From: Lysobacter sp.
GTDB taxonomy: Bacteria; Pseudomonadota; Gammaproteobacteria; Xanthomonadales; Xanthomonadaceae
DNA length: 64,000 nt
Assembly: GCA_019634715.1 (NCBI GenBank)
Contig: JAHCAU010000009.1
Span: 62,001 to 126,000 of the forward strand
Reading direction: 5' to 3'
The translations under genes were made by a program, and so were the position numbers. Shown one piece after another: positions 40,972 to 50,877 of this stretch. The notes beneath the pieces were generated by a model. The model did no database searches. It was given only the letters and a program-made list of their open reading frames with translations, and was not told the origin of the DNA. The first letter of the stretch is position 1, and every line of letters begins with the position of its first letter.

Positions 40972-42120
40972 TCAGCCCTGCTTCGCCGCGGGGGCGTCGG
41001 GCTTGCCGGCGCCGGCTTCGACGATCGTGTTGCCCGGACGCAGCTTGCCGGTGCCGTCGACGACGATGCGGTCGCCGACCGACAGGCCTTCGACGATCTC
41101 GGCCTGGCCGCCGCGGCGCGCGGCGACGACGACCTTCACCTGTTCGACGCCGTTCCTGTCGTTCACCCGGAACACGAAGCTGTCGCGCCCGACCTGGGTC
41201 ACCGCGATCTCGGGCAGCAGCAGCGCGCTGCGCTCGGCACCGGCGATCTCGACGTTGATGAGCATGCCCGGGCGCAGCAGTCGCTGCGGATTGGGCAGGT
41301 CGGCGCGCACCTGGACCGCGCGCGTGGCCGGGTCGATGCGCGCATCGATGGTCTGCACGATGCCCTCGAAGCGCTGGTCGGGGTAGGCCACGGCACGCGC
41401 ATCCACGCGCTGGCCCGCGCCGATGCGCGAGAGCTGCGACTCGGGCAGCGGGAAATCGACGTAGACCCGCGAGATGTCGTCGAGCGTGGCGATGGGCGTG
41501 CCGGGCGTGACCAGCGCGCCGGGACTGACCTGACGCAGGCCGAGCACGCCGGAGAACGGCGCGCGCACCACGCGGTCGGCGATCTGCGCGCGGATCTGCG
41601 CGACGCGCGCCTGCGCGGCATCGCGCGCAGCACGCTGGTTGTCGACCTGGGCGCGCGCGATCAACTGCTGCTGCACCAGTTCGCTCTGTCGACGCAGCAG
41701 GCGATCGGCTTCGTCGGCGCTGGCCTGCGCTTCGGCCAGCGCGGCCTGCTGCTGGCGATCGGACAGCGTGATCAGCGGCGCGCCCGCGCGCACTTCCTGG
41801 CCGCTGTCGAAATGCACGGTCTGCACGATCTCGCTGACTTTGGCGGTCACCGTCACCGACTCGCGCGCCTTCACCGTGCCGATCGCGATCAGCGCGTCGG
41901 TGAAGGCTTGCGGCTGCAGGCGCATCGTAGTGACCGGGATGGGCCGGTCGCCGCCCTGCCTGCCGCCGGGGCCGCCCTTTCCGGCGCCGCCTTTTCCGGC
42001 ATCGCCTGCGGCATCCTTGCCACCGCAGGCGGCGAGCGCGCAGGCCAGCAGGAGCAGCATGACGGCGCGGGATGCGCGGCGGACGGAGGGCGGAACGGAA
42101 ATCGACGGGCGCGGGGACAT
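40972..42120 (-). CDS. RND efflux periplasmic adaptor (membrane-fusion) lipoprotein
   Basis: The product has 382 residues. A signal peptide with lipobox LLLACALAACGG places it as a lipoprotein. A Gly/Lys-rich stretch follows, then the barrel-sandwich and hairpin: SVTVTAKVSEIVQTVHFDSGQEV, a coiled-coil region with Q/A-rich heptads (QAALAEAQASADEADRLLRR), APFSGVLGLRQVSPGALV, and the beta-barrel end. It links the RND pump to an outer-membrane channel. I chose MSPRPSISVPP at 42120 because it gives a proper signal sequence. Confidence 0.93.
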   Translation of the reverse strand: MSPRPSISVPPSVRRASRAVMLLLLACALAACGGKDAAGDAGKGGAGKGGPGGRQGGDRPIPVTTMRLQPQAFTDALIAIGTVKARESVTVTAKVSEIVQTVHFDSGQEVRAGAPLITLSDRQQQAALAEAQASADEADRLLRRQSELVQQQLIARAQVDNQRAARDAAQARVAQIRAQIADRVVRAPFSGVLGLRQVSPGALVTPGTPIATLDDISRVYVDFPLPESQLSRIGAGQRVDARAVAYPDQRFEGIVQTIDARIDPATRAVQVRADLPNPQRLLRPGMLINVEIAGAERSALLLPEIAVTQVGRDSFVFRVNDRNGVEQVKVVVAARRGGQAEIVEGLSVGDRIVVDGTGKLRPGNTIVEAGAGKPDAPAAKQG

Positions 42121-42256
42121 CGTGCAATCCGGAGGGCGATCCCGGCCGATTGTAGCGGCAGCGCATGAACCGGGCGGGCGCTTTCGGAGCGGTCGTGACC
42201 TTTGGCCTACGCGATGCCAAGATCGGAAACGCTGCGTTCCGAATGGGGTGTCAACC

Positions 42257-42913
42257 ATGTCTTCCTCTCTGCCTGCGATCGCGTGGCGCGGTCCCTCCGC
42301 GCGCCATCTGGTGATCGCCAATGCGCTGACGCTGGTGGCTGCCATCGCGCTCGACTGGTCGCCCGCCTGGCTGCTGTGGCCCTACTGGATCCAGAGCGTG
42401 GTCATCGGCTGGTACGCCCGCAAGCGCATGCTCGGCCTGCAACGCTTCAGCACGCAGGGCTTCACCTCGGGCGGCAAGCCGGTGCCCGAGGACGAGAGCG
42501 GGAAGCGTTCGACCGCGAACTTCTTCGCCTTCCACTACGGGTTCTTCCACGCCGGCTACCTGCTGTTCCTGCTCGACGAACACCGCGTCGACGGTCTGTG
42601 GAACTGGCTGATCCTGCTGGCTTGCGGCGCATCCTTCGTGCTGTCGCAGCGCGCGACCTACGCCGTGCAGCATGCTGCCGACCTGCGCGGCGTGCCCAAT
42701 CTCGGCGCATTGATGTTCACGCCCTACCTGCGCGTGCTGCCGATGCACCTGGGGATCATCTTCGGCGCCGGTGCCGGCGACGGCACGTGGCTGCTGGTGC
42801 TGTTCACCGGGCTGAAGACCGCATCGGACCTCGCGCTGGACGCGATCGACCGGCGCTGGGCCGAGAAGAATGCCGCGCGCACCGGCGGCATGCCCGGCAT
42901 CGACGCGCCCTGA
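42257..42913 (+). CDS. DUF6498-type membrane protein
   Basis: The product has 218 residues with about five to six hydrophobic segments (LVIANALTLVAAIALDW, LLWPYWIQSVVIGWYARKRM, FFAFHYGFFHAGYLLFLL, LILLACGASFVLS). The PYWIQSVVIG and FHYGFFHAGYL signatures are those I associate with DUF6498 integral membrane proteins. No known function. It is divergent from the RND operon; the 136-base spacer holds a TCGGAA/TTCCGA dyad at about 42222-42241. Confidence 0.72.
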   Translation: MSSSLPAIAWRGPSARHLVIANALTLVAAIALDWSPAWLLWPYWIQSVVIGWYARKRMLGLQRFSTQGFTSGGKPVPEDESGKRSTANFFAFHYGFFHAGYLLFLLDEHRVDGLWNWLILLACGASFVLSQRATYAVQHAADLRGVPNLGALMFTPYLRVLPMHLGIIFGAGAGDGTWLLVLFTGLKTASDLALDAIDRRWAEKNAARTGGMPGIDAP

Positions 42914-42914
42914 A

Positions 42915-42950
42915 ACGACAAACGCCGGCAACTCTGCCGGCGTTTGTCGT
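42915..42950. terminator. 16-bp perfect hairpin terminator between convergent genes
   Basis: Arms 42915-42930 and 42935-42950 with loop ACTC. It overlaps the stop region of the DUF6498 gene. It probably ends transcripts from both directions, although the U-run is short on both strands. Confidence 0.78.
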
Positions 42951-43077
42951 GTTCGCGCGATGAAAAACCTGTGCCGAATCGGGCCAATCGGCTTGCGATC
43001 CGTTCAGCGAAGCCGCTGCCGCCGGAGGCATCCGGCGCGCGGTCGCGCGGACGGCGCCAGTTCAATCCGACCGGGTG

Positions 43078-44082
43078 TCAGCTCGACCATTGGCCGAGCG
43101 CGGCGAGGCCGTTGTCACGCGCGCGGGCGAACACGGTTTCCTGCGCCTTGGCGACGTTGCCGACCAGATCCTGCGACCAGATCTTCAGCGCGGCCGACTG
43201 CATGGCGCGGCCGTACGAGAACGACAGCGGCCACGGGTGCGGGCCGAGCTTGTTCATGGCGTCGAGATGCGCGGTCGCGGCTTCGTCGCTCTGGCCGCCC
43301 GACAGGAACACGATGCCCGGCAGGATCGCCGGCACCGCCGACTTCAGGCACATCAGGGTGCTCTCGGCGACTTCGTCGACCGAGGCCTGCTCGGCGCAGT
43401 CCTTGCCCGAGATGACCATCGAGGCCTTGAGGATGGTGCCTTCGAGCATGACGTTGTGCTGGTACAGCGCGTCGAACAGCGCGCGCAGGGTGACTTCGGT
43501 GACTTCGTAGCAGGTCTCGATGTCGTGGTCGCCGTCCATGATCACCTCCGGCTCGACCATCGGCACGATGCCGCATTCCTGGCACAGCGCGGCGTAGCGC
43601 GCGAGCGCGTGGGCGTTGGCTTCGATGCAGGTACCCGACGGGATGTCCTCGCCGATGTTGATCACCGCGCGCCACTTGGCGAAGCGGGCGCCGAGCTGGG
43701 CGTATTCCTTCAGGCGGTCGCGCAGGCCGTCGAGGCCTTCGGTGACCACTTCGCCCGGGCAGCCGGCGAGGGCGTGCGTGCCCTTGTCGACCTTGATGCC
43801 CGGGATGATGCCGTTGTCCATCATCACCTTGGTGAACGGCACGCCGTCCCTGGTGGACTGGCGGATGGTTTCGTCGAACAGGATGGCGCCGGAGATGTGC
43901 TCGCCGAGGTTCGGCGTGGTCAGCAGCATTTCGCGGTAGGCGCGACGGTTCTCTTCGCTGTTCGGAATGCCGACGCCTTCGAAGCGCTTGGCGATGGTGG
44001 CATTGGATTCGTCGATGGCGATGATGCCCTTGCCCGGCGCGACCATGGCGCGGGCGATGTCGGCAAGCTGTTCGATGCTCAT
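43078..44082 (-). CDS. fba: Class I fructose-bisphosphate aldolase (eukaryotic type)
   Basis: The product has 334 residues. KGIIAIDESNATIAKRFEGVGI, DNGIIPGIKVDKGTHALAG, MVEPEVIMDGDHDIETC, the Schiff-base Lys in EGTILKASMV and FLSGGQSDEEA-like (FLSGGQSDEAATAHL) are the class I marks. It cleaves fructose-1,6-bisphosphate without metal. The eukaryotic-type enzyme near pyk and pgk is a typical xanthomonad arrangement. Here an M20 peptidase and a broken gene lie between it and pyk. Confidence 0.95.
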   Translation of the reverse strand: MSIEQLADIARAMVAPGKGIIAIDESNATIAKRFEGVGIPNSEENRRAYREMLLTTPNLGEHISGAILFDETIRQSTRDGVPFTKVMMDNGIIPGIKVDKGTHALAGCPGEVVTEGLDGLRDRLKEYAQLGARFAKWRAVINIGEDIPSGTCIEANAHALARYAALCQECGIVPMVEPEVIMDGDHDIETCYEVTEVTLRALFDALYQHNVMLEGTILKASMVISGKDCAEQASVDEVAESTLMCLKSAVPAILPGIVFLSGGQSDEAATAHLDAMNKLGPHPWPLSFSYGRAMQSAALKIWSQDLVGNVAKAQETVFARARDNGLAALGQWSS

Positions 44083-44155
44083 TGGGAGTCCTGGAAGGGG
44101 CGGCGGGAAAGTCGGCCATTATACCCCGGCACCCCCGGCCCAAGGGCATGAAAAA

Positions 44156-44472
44156 TCAATGACTTGACCCAAAAAAATCGGCTTTCGGAGGCTGCGCGGC
44201 CAGGCCGCCTGCCCCGGACTGTCCTGTCGGACAGCGCGAGCCAGGACAAGGGGCGCGCCCCGGGAGCGGACGCCCGGTCGATGGAACGTCCTTGAAGCGC
44301 GAATTGAACGGCGCGTTGCTGACCAAGGTGCGCAGCGCGCTGATGTTGCGGCCGAAAACGAACTCGATGGTACTCGCCGAGTACACCTTGACGCTGTCCG
44401 GGGATTGCACCGGTTGGAATTCCAGTGATGGTCGGCAACCTCGACGCCTCGCGGGACGGCATCGGCCGAAGC
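44156..44472 (-). pseudogene. Region upstream of fba with a possible decayed coding fragment
   Basis: There is no intact gene here. On the minus strand 44455-44290 reads SLEFQPVQSPDSVKVYSAS and then TIEFVFGRNISALRTLVSN with a strongly GC-rich third codon position, as real genes here have. It has no credible start, and the frame is lost on both sides. I interpret it as a remnant, unidentified. The remainder of the interval holds nothing I can support. Confidence 0.3.
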
Positions 44473-45290
44473 TCAATACGGACCTGATGTCGGGCAGGCA
44501 CCGGGCGTGGTGCACGTCACGGCCTTGCGGAACCATCGCAGCGGTCCACGCACGGCGATGCGCTCACGCTGGAAGGAAAAGAGATAGCGCCGGCGGATCT
44601 GCGGCAGCCCCTGCACGGGCTGCCAGCCGTCCGGCGAAAGACGCAGCCAGCGGCCACGCACGTACGAGCCCTCGCCCCGCCCCGGTTCAGTACCGTATTC
44701 CCAGGTGGATGCGAGCAGGCGACAGCCGCGCTGTTCCGGCAACCGGAACAACCAGGACAAGGTGCCGTAGTCGTCGGCGGCGACGTCGCCGAGCGGCCGC
44801 CCCTGTGCGCTCAGTGCGAACAAACGCCAGCGCTGGATGCCGATGCCGTTGGATTCACTGGCCATCACGCCCACGAACAGTTCGCGCCGGCCGTCGCCAT
44901 CGAGGTCGACGGCATCTGCCGTGAAGACATCGGGGAACGTCAGGGGATCGGCATCCGCATCCCAGGCATGGCGCAGCATGCCATCCACCTGGTACCGCAC
45001 CCGGTAGCGCGGGCCGGATCGCCATCGCCGACGGGGCCGGACAGGCAGACCTCGGCACGCGCGTCGCCGCGTACCTGTCGGCACCACGTCGCGACCTCAT
45101 CGGGCGCCACGACGGCCTTCGCGATGTCGGCAGGCGTCTCCCGGCTCGCGTACGCGCGCATGTCGCGCCGCGATGCATCGCAGGCGATGGTGCGGGATGC
45201 ATCGACCGATGCGGCCCACGTCACCGGCACGCAGAGGCAGGCGAGCAAGGCCAGCCATTCCGCCAACGCCGCCGGCGATCCACGCATCAT
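44473..45290 (-). pseudogene. Secreted protein gene broken by a frameshift
   Basis: ATG 45290 overlaps the stop of the M20 peptidase gene (ATGA) and encodes a signal peptide (LALLACLCVPVTWA) followed by about 80 plausible residues up to VCLSGPVGDGDP. At about 45010-45025 (in CGATCCGGCCCGCGC) the coding pattern moves to another frame. That frame continues YRVRYQVDGMLRHAWDADA, DAVDLDGDGRRELFVGV (FG-GAP-like) and WLFRLPEQRGC to a stop at 44473. Joined, the product would be about 270 residues. The cause is either a real frameshift or a sequencing error in the GC-rich run. Function unknown. Confidence 0.7.
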
Positions 45291-46855
45291 TTCGGCGCCC
45301 GGGTCTCGAACGGCGTCGTCAGCAATCCCGCGGCCATGCGCACGCCGTCGAGGTAATGGCCGACTCGGATGTTCTCGTCGAAGCTGTGCTGGTTGTTGTC
45401 GCCGTTGACCGGCGGCACGATCACGAACGGCACCTGCAATGCGTCGACCAGTTCGTCGGTCGGCAGCGAGCCGCCCATCATGCGGATGCGCACCGGGCGC
45501 ATGGCCGGCGCATCGCCGAACGTACGGCGCAGCGCGGTGTGGGCCCAGACGCCGATCGGCGCATCCATCGGCGTGCGCACCGCGCGACTGCCGCCGCCGT
45601 AGGCGAGCGTGGCGATGCGGTCGTGCGCGGCGCGCTCGGCGTCCGTCGGTTCGCCGTCGACCAGATGCCAGCCTTGCCGCTGCACATGGTCGCGGAGCAG
45701 CGCGAACAGGCGTTCCGGGCTGGCCTCCGGCGTGGTGCGCAGGTCCAGTTCGGCCACTGCCTTGTGCGGCACGATGTTCGCGGCCTTGTCGCCGACCGCG
45801 GCGGACTGCAGGCCGCGCACGTTCAGCGATGGATACTGCATCGCTTCCTGGTAGTTCGGCGCCACCGCATCGGTCTTCGCGATGCCGACGCGATCGCGCA
45901 TCGCGGCTTCGTCGTCGCCGGTCTCGGCCAGGATCGCGCGCTCGGCATCGCTCAGCACGATGCCGTCGTAGTAACCCGCGATGATCACGCGCCCGCTGTC
46001 GTCCTTCATCGTCGCCAGCAGCGCGGCCAGGCGCTGCGCGGGATTCGGCGTGTAGTTGCCGTGATGGCCGCTGTGCAGCGGCGCGCGCGGGCCGTGCACG
46101 GTCAGGGTCGCCATGGCGACGCCGCGGTTGCCGAAGGCCAGCGTCGGCCGGTTGCTCGGATGCCTCGGGCCATCGAAGAGCACCAGGCCATCGGCGCGCA
46201 GCAGGTCAGCATGCGCCCTGGCCACCGCGCCCAGCGTCGGCGAGCCCTTCTCTTCTTCGCTGTCGAGGATGACCTTGACGTGGATCGCAGGCTCGATGCC
46301 CGCCGCGCGCAGCGCGTCGAACGCCGCCAGCAGCATCACGATCGGGCCCTTGTCGTCGGACGCCGAACGCGCGAACACGCGCAGCTCGGGATCGACCGGC
46401 GTCGAACGCAGGCGCTCGGTCGGCACCGGTGTCCACGCGCCGGACGCGTCGCGCGCCTTGACCATGGCCTGCCATGGGTCGGGCTGCGACCACTGCTCGG
46501 GCAACACAGGCTGGCCGTCGAAATGCATGTAGAACAGGATGGTTTTCCGGCCCGGCGCCGGCTTGCCGTATTCGGCGAACAGCATCGGCTTGCCGTCGTT
46601 CGGCAATTGCCGCGCGGCGAAGCCGCGACGCTCGAACGCGCGCTGCAGCCAGTCGGCGTTGCGGCGGATGTCCGCCGGCACGATCGCGTCGTTCGGCAGC
46701 GCGAGCAGTTCGAAGAATTCGGGAAAGCTCGCCTGCGCCGCCGCCTGCAGCTGCGCATCGGACGGCGCGCGCGGCTGCGCGGCCGCGGTCGTCGCGAAGA
46801 TGACGCCGGCCGCAAGGCACGCAACCGCCCTCATCGCAGCAAACCGTTTCGCCAT
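45287..46855 (-). CDS. Secreted M20-family metallopeptidase
   Basis: The product has 522 residues. The signal peptide is at 1-26 (CLAAGVIFATTAAAQ). Zinc and catalytic motifs: FYMHFDGQPV, RSASDDKGP, LDSEEEKGSP, a dimerisation lid around GPRAPLHSGHHGNY, and PPVNGDNNQHSFDENI near the C-terminus. It should hydrolyse di- or short peptides or acylated amino acids in the periplasm. It is 52 bases downstream of pyk and coupled to the broken secreted-protein gene. Confidence 0.9.
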   Translation of the reverse strand: MAKRFAAMRAVACLAAGVIFATTAAAQPRAPSDAQLQAAAQASFPEFFELLALPNDAIVPADIRRNADWLQRAFERRGFAARQLPNDGKPMLFAEYGKPAPGRKTILFYMHFDGQPVLPEQWSQPDPWQAMVKARDASGAWTPVPTERLRSTPVDPELRVFARSASDDKGPIVMLLAAFDALRAAGIEPAIHVKVILDSEEEKGSPTLGAVARAHADLLRADGLVLFDGPRHPSNRPTLAFGNRGVAMATLTVHGPRAPLHSGHHGNYTPNPAQRLAALLATMKDDSGRVIIAGYYDGIVLSDAERAILAETGDDEAAMRDRVGIAKTDAVAPNYQEAMQYPSLNVRGLQSAAVGDKAANIVPHKAVAELDLRTTPEASPERLFALLRDHVQRQGWHLVDGEPTDAERAAHDRIATLAYGGGSRAVRTPMDAPIGVWAHTALRRTFGDAPAMRPVRIRMMGGSLPTDELVDALQVPFVIVPPVNGDNNQHSFDENIRVGHYLDGVRMAAGLLTTPFETRAPK

Positions 46856-46907
46856 CCTTGTCCTCCCTGCGTCATGCGCTCCGATGGCGACGACGCCATC
46901 GATGTGG

Positions 46908-48374
46908 TTACAGCTCGCCCAGGCCCTCGGCCCGGCCGTCCTCGCCCACTTCCAGCAGGCGCAGCGTATTGGTCGCGCCGTGGGTTTCCATGTGCTCGCC
47001 GCTGGTGAAGATCACGCGGTCGCCGGTGGTGAGCAGACCCGCCTGCACCAGTGCGGCGATGCTGCCGCGTGCGGCCTCCCGCGGCGTCTGGCCGCGGCTG
47101 TCGTAGTCCATCGGGAACACGTCGCGCATCATCGCCATGCGCCTGCGCGATGATCCATGCCGCGCGAACGCGAAGATCGGGGCGCGGCCGCGGAAGCGCG
47201 ACAGGAAGCGCGCGGTGCCGCCGGATTCGGTCATGGCCACGATCGCGCCCACGCCGATGTGCTCGGTGAGGAACATCGAGGCCATCGCGATGGCCTGGTC
47301 GGCACGTTCCAGGTTGCGCGGCGCGGCCTCGAAATCGGTGTCGTGCTCGAACTGGCGCTCGGCGCCGAGGCAGATGCGGTCCATCGCCTCGACCGCCTTG
47401 ACCGGATAGGCGCCGGCCGCGCTTTCCTGCGACAGCATCACCGCGTCGGTGCCGTCGATGACCGCATTGGCCACGTCGAGCACTTCGGCGCGGGTCGGGA
47501 TCGGGCTGCTAACCATCGACTGCAGCATCTGGGTGGCGGTGATCACGACCCGGTTGCGCTCCAGCGAGGTGCGGATGATCTTCTTCTGCAGGCCCGGCAG
47601 TTCGGCATCGCCGATCTCCACGCCGAGGTCGCCGCGCGCGACCATCACCACGTCGCTGGCGTCGACGATCTCGACCAGGTTCTCGATCGCTTCGGCGCGC
47701 TCGACCTTGGCGACCAGCGCGGCGTCGCTGCCGGCCTCGCGGGCGACGCGGCGCGCTTCGTTCATGTCCTCGGCGTTGCGGCAGAAGCTCACCGCGATGA
47801 AGTCGGCACCGAGCTGCGCAGCGACCTGGATGAGTTCGCGGTCGCGTTCGGTGATCGCGCCGAGCGACAGGCCGCCGCCGAGCTTGTTGAGGCCCTTGCG
47901 GTTCGACAGTTCGCTGTCGTTGAGCACGGTGGTGACGATGCGCGGGCCGTCGACCGCGGTGACCTGCAACTGCACCACGCCATCGTCGAGCAGCAGCACG
48001 TCGCCGGGCACGACATCGTTCGGCAGGCCGAGATAGCTGACGCCGACCTGGGTCTCGTCGCCGGGCGGCGCGTCCGCGCTGGCGAGCAGGTCGAAGCGCT
48101 CGCCGGCGCGCAGTTTCACCTTGCCGTTCGCGAAGGTCTCGATGCGGATCTTCGGACCCGGCAGGTCGGCCAGGATGCCGACCTCGCGACCGACGCGCTC
48201 GGCGGCGGCACGCACCGCTTCGGCGCGTGCGACCTGGCCCGAAGGATCGCCATGCGAGAAGTTCAGGCGGACCACGTCGACACCCGCGCGCAGCAGCGCG
48301 TCGAGCACGCCCGGGGCGTCGGTGGCGGGACCAAGGGTGGCGAGGATCTTCGTGCGACGGCGTTGTTCGGTCAT
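46908..48374 (-). CDS. pyk: Pyruvate kinase
   Basis: The product has 488 residues from MTEQRRRTKILATLGPATD. Motifs: VRLNFSHGD, LADLPGPKIRIE, LLLDDGVV, KVERAEAIENL (catalytic Lys), VMVARGDLGVEIG, TATQMLQSMV and DAVMLSQESAAG. It converts phosphoenolpyruvate and ADP to pyruvate and ATP. The frame is open far upstream because of high GC, but only this start fits the family. The 169-base region upstream contains two short dyads (CCATCGCG/CGCGATGG at 48413-48433; CCTCCCGG/CCGGGAGG at 48491-48519) and no gene. Confidence 0.96.
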   Translation of the reverse strand: MTEQRRRTKILATLGPATDAPGVLDALLRAGVDVVRLNFSHGDPSGQVARAEAVRAAAERVGREVGILADLPGPKIRIETFANGKVKLRAGERFDLLASADAPPGDETQVGVSYLGLPNDVVPGDVLLLDDGVVQLQVTAVDGPRIVTTVLNDSELSNRKGLNKLGGGLSLGAITERDRELIQVAAQLGADFIAVSFCRNAEDMNEARRVAREAGSDAALVAKVERAEAIENLVEIVDASDVVMVARGDLGVEIGDAELPGLQKKIIRTSLERNRVVITATQMLQSMVSSPIPTRAEVLDVANAVIDGTDAVMLSQESAAGAYPVKAVEAMDRICLGAERQFEHDTDFEAAPRNLERADQAIAMASMFLTEHIGVGAIVAMTESGGTARFLSRFRGRAPIFAFARHGSSRRRMAMMRDVFPMDYDSRGQTPREAARGSIAALVQAGLLTTGDRVIFTSGEHMETHGATNTLRLLEVGEDGRAEGLGEL

Positions 48375-48543
48375 CTTCGGGCTCTCTTCTGATCGCCCAA
48401 CGCTATCACGGCCCATCGCGTTTTTCGCGATGGAAACGTCGTCATGCGCGCGTCGTCGCGGTCGTGCGCATCGCGTCGCGCATCGCGCCGCCTCCCGGTC
48501 CCGCGGATGTCCCGGGAGGACAGGCGCGGGACACGCGCAGAGG

Positions 48544-50877
48544 TCAGTCGCCGGCGCCGTCGCGCTCGATGTAGGCCTTGCGCGACTTGTACAGGTCCAG
48601 GCGCTCGACGATCCCGGCACCCCATGCCGGCTTGCCGTCGGCATCACGCGGCACGCCATCGACGGCACGCTGCTGCAGGCGCAGCGCCTCGGGGAAATTC
48701 CCGTTGGCGGCATGGCAGGCGGCGACGGTATCGAGCACCGCCGGCGACAGCGCGCCCTCGTCCAGGGCAAGGACGAGGGCCAGGCCCGCAGCCGGGTCGC
48801 GCACGTCGTCGAAGCGCGACACGCACAGCGGCCAGGCGAGTTCGTTGCTGGCGCCGATGCGCCGCGCGGCATCCGCGCCGCGCACGACCTCGCGCAGCAT
48901 CGCGAGCCCGCGGCTGCGCTGCCCGGCATCGCTGCGGCCGACCAGCCAGGCCCCGTAGGTGGACCTGGCTCCGGGGGCATCGCCTGCGGTCGCGCGATCG
49001 GCCCAGCGCATCGCCTCGGCTTCATCGACCTGGCCGCTGTTGCCGTCGAGATGGAAGGCGAACAGCGCCATCTGGGCATCGACATCGCCGCGCCCGGCAT
49101 CGTCGATCAGCCAGGCCCGTGCGCGCGCCGGGTCGCGGGCCATGCCGCGCCCTTCGAGGGCCAGTTGCGCCAGCAGACGCCGCGCCTTCGCGGCGACTTC
49201 CCCGTCGTCCGCCAGCGATTCGAGGATCCGCACGGCATGCTCGGGCGTGGCGGGCAGCCCCTTCCCGTCGGTCGCGGTCACGATCGCCCGGGCGTAATCG
49301 AACAATGCGCCCTCGTCGTACTGGTCCGCCCCCGCGAGCAGCCAGCCGATCGCATCCCGGGTGCGTCCGGCTTCCTGCGCTTCGGCGGCGAGGACGCGCA
49401 TGGCGAGCACATCGCCGCCTTCGGCGGCCCGCACCAGCCAGGGACGCCAGCGCGCGCGCCCCGGCTCGCCTTCCGCCTGGAGGATGCGCAGGCCGACCAT
49501 GCGTTGTGCGGCAGCGTTGCCGTGCTCGGCCGCGCGTTGCCGCGCGTCCGCGGCCTGCGCGGTTTCGCCGCGCGCCTCGTGGTACTCGGTCAGGGTCGCG
49601 AAACCGACGCCGCTGCCGTTGTTCGACGGGCGCGTCAGCACCGCCTGCTGGTCCGCAGGCAGGTCGCGGCGCAGGTCGCGCGCCATCTCGGCCAGCACGC
49701 GCACCACATCGCCCTGCCCCGGTTCCTTGCGGGCCGACCTGCGCAGGCGCTGCAGCGCAGCCTCGGAGATGCCGTCCTTCTCCATCACCAGCTGCATCAT
49801 CGCGAACAGCATCGAAGCACCGTTGTCCGCCCAGCGCGCATCCGCGGCGTCGAGCAGCGCGGCCGCCTTCGCATGATCGCGCTGGACGCCCATGCCCCGG
49901 GCGTAAAGCACCGCCAGCAGCGCCAGCGGCAAGGCATGCTTGCGTTCGGCCTGCGGCAGCAGGGCATCGACCATGCCCGCGTCGCAACCGTCGAACGGCG
50001 CGAGCGCGCAGTATTGCATCCATTGCACCAGCGACGTCAGGCCGCCCTGGGCGACGGCATCGCGATACCGGGCCGCCCTCGCCTGCTGCGTGTCCTGTTC
50101 GACGGCCTCGCGCGCGGCGCGGATGTCGATGGCGGCGGTTTCGCCGCTCCTGGCATGCCCGTCGATGAAGGCATCGGCCAGGGCGTGGCGATGGTAGGGA
50201 TAACCGAGGTACTCGCCGCTGCGATCGATCGCGACGGCGGCGTCGATGTAATCGAAGGACAGGTGGCGTTCGATCCGGGCTTCCGGATCCCAGGCCGCGA
50301 CCACCAGCGGAAAATAGCGGCGCGGGAACCATTCCCGGTAGTACTCGTAGCTGAATTCGTAGCCGAGCAGGCCCAGCAGCGCATAGATGTCGCGCGGCGA
50401 GAGGACCAGGATCGGTCGACGCCAGGGCGAATCGCCGCTGTCGCGCAAGGCGTGCTTCGACAGCGCGGCGAGCGCCAGCGTTTCGCGCTCGGCGCCGGCC
50501 TGGTCGCCGAGGGCGTCGGCGCACAGCAGCGCACCACGATGCAGCGCGATGCTGACCGGCACCGCCTCGACGGCATCGCGCAGGGTCGCCGCGTGTTCGC
50601 GGCAGCGCCCCGCATCGACATCGCCGGGTCCGTTGCCGATCGCGTCGAGCACGGCATAGGCCTCGTAGGCCGATTCCAGTTCGGCACCGGCGCGGAAACG
50701 CGACCAGACGCCCTCGGGATCGGCCGCCACCTGTTCCGCGGTCGCGGCGTGCGCCGGGCGCGCGGCCTTCGGTGCCGTCCCCCTGGCGGGCGATGCGGGT
50801 TCGGCCGCAAGGGCCGTGAACGCCAGCGCGAGCGCACTCCCCGCGCACCATGCGCGATGCAGGGCACGTGCCGCCAT
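48544..50877 (-). CDS. Secreted Sel1/TPR-like repeat protein
   Basis: The product has 777 residues. The signal peptide is at 1-24 (AGSALALAFTALAAEPA). The body is built of helical Sel1-like units, e.g. ALLAVLYARGMGVQRDHAKAAAL, RRLLAQLALEGRGMARDPARA and AQMALFAFHLDGNSGQVDEAE (shown here as landmarks). Such solenoids are protein-protein scaffolds in the periplasm. Its ATG overlaps the stop of the DUF3857 gene by one base (TGATG), so the two are coupled and likely act together. Function unknown. Confidence 0.82.
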   Translation of the reverse strand: MAARALHRAWCAGSALALAFTALAAEPASPARGTAPKAARPAHAATAEQVAADPEGVWSRFRAGAELESAYEAYAVLDAIGNGPGDVDAGRCREHAATLRDAVEAVPVSIALHRGALLCADALGDQAGAERETLALAALSKHALRDSGDSPWRRPILVLSPRDIYALLGLLGYEFSYEYYREWFPRRYFPLVVAAWDPEARIERHLSFDYIDAAVAIDRSGEYLGYPYHRHALADAFIDGHARSGETAAIDIRAAREAVEQDTQQARAARYRDAVAQGGLTSLVQWMQYCALAPFDGCDAGMVDALLPQAERKHALPLALLAVLYARGMGVQRDHAKAAALLDAADARWADNGASMLFAMMQLVMEKDGISEAALQRLRRSARKEPGQGDVVRVLAEMARDLRRDLPADQQAVLTRPSNNGSGVGFATLTEYHEARGETAQAADARQRAAEHGNAAAQRMVGLRILQAEGEPGRARWRPWLVRAAEGGDVLAMRVLAAEAQEAGRTRDAIGWLLAGADQYDEGALFDYARAIVTATDGKGLPATPEHAVRILESLADDGEVAAKARRLLAQLALEGRGMARDPARARAWLIDDAGRGDVDAQMALFAFHLDGNSGQVDEAEAMRWADRATAGDAPGARSTYGAWLVGRSDAGQRSRGLAMLREVVRGADAARRIGASNELAWPLCVSRFDDVRDPAAGLALVLALDEGALSPAVLDTVAACHAANGNFPEALRLQQRAVDGVPRDADGKPAWGAGIVERLDLYKSRKAYIERDGAGD

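Noticed and set aside
36319..42168. A very long open frame on the plus strand opposite the RND operon and its neighbours
   Set aside because: Its product is dominated by His, Arg, Gln and Asp with no domain pattern. It is the antisense shadow of several well-defined genes in GC-rich DNA.
44292..44924. Plus-strand frame upstream of the broken secreted-protein gene
   Set aside because: Third-position GC favours the minus strand in 44290-44455, and the rest is antisense to the broken gene.
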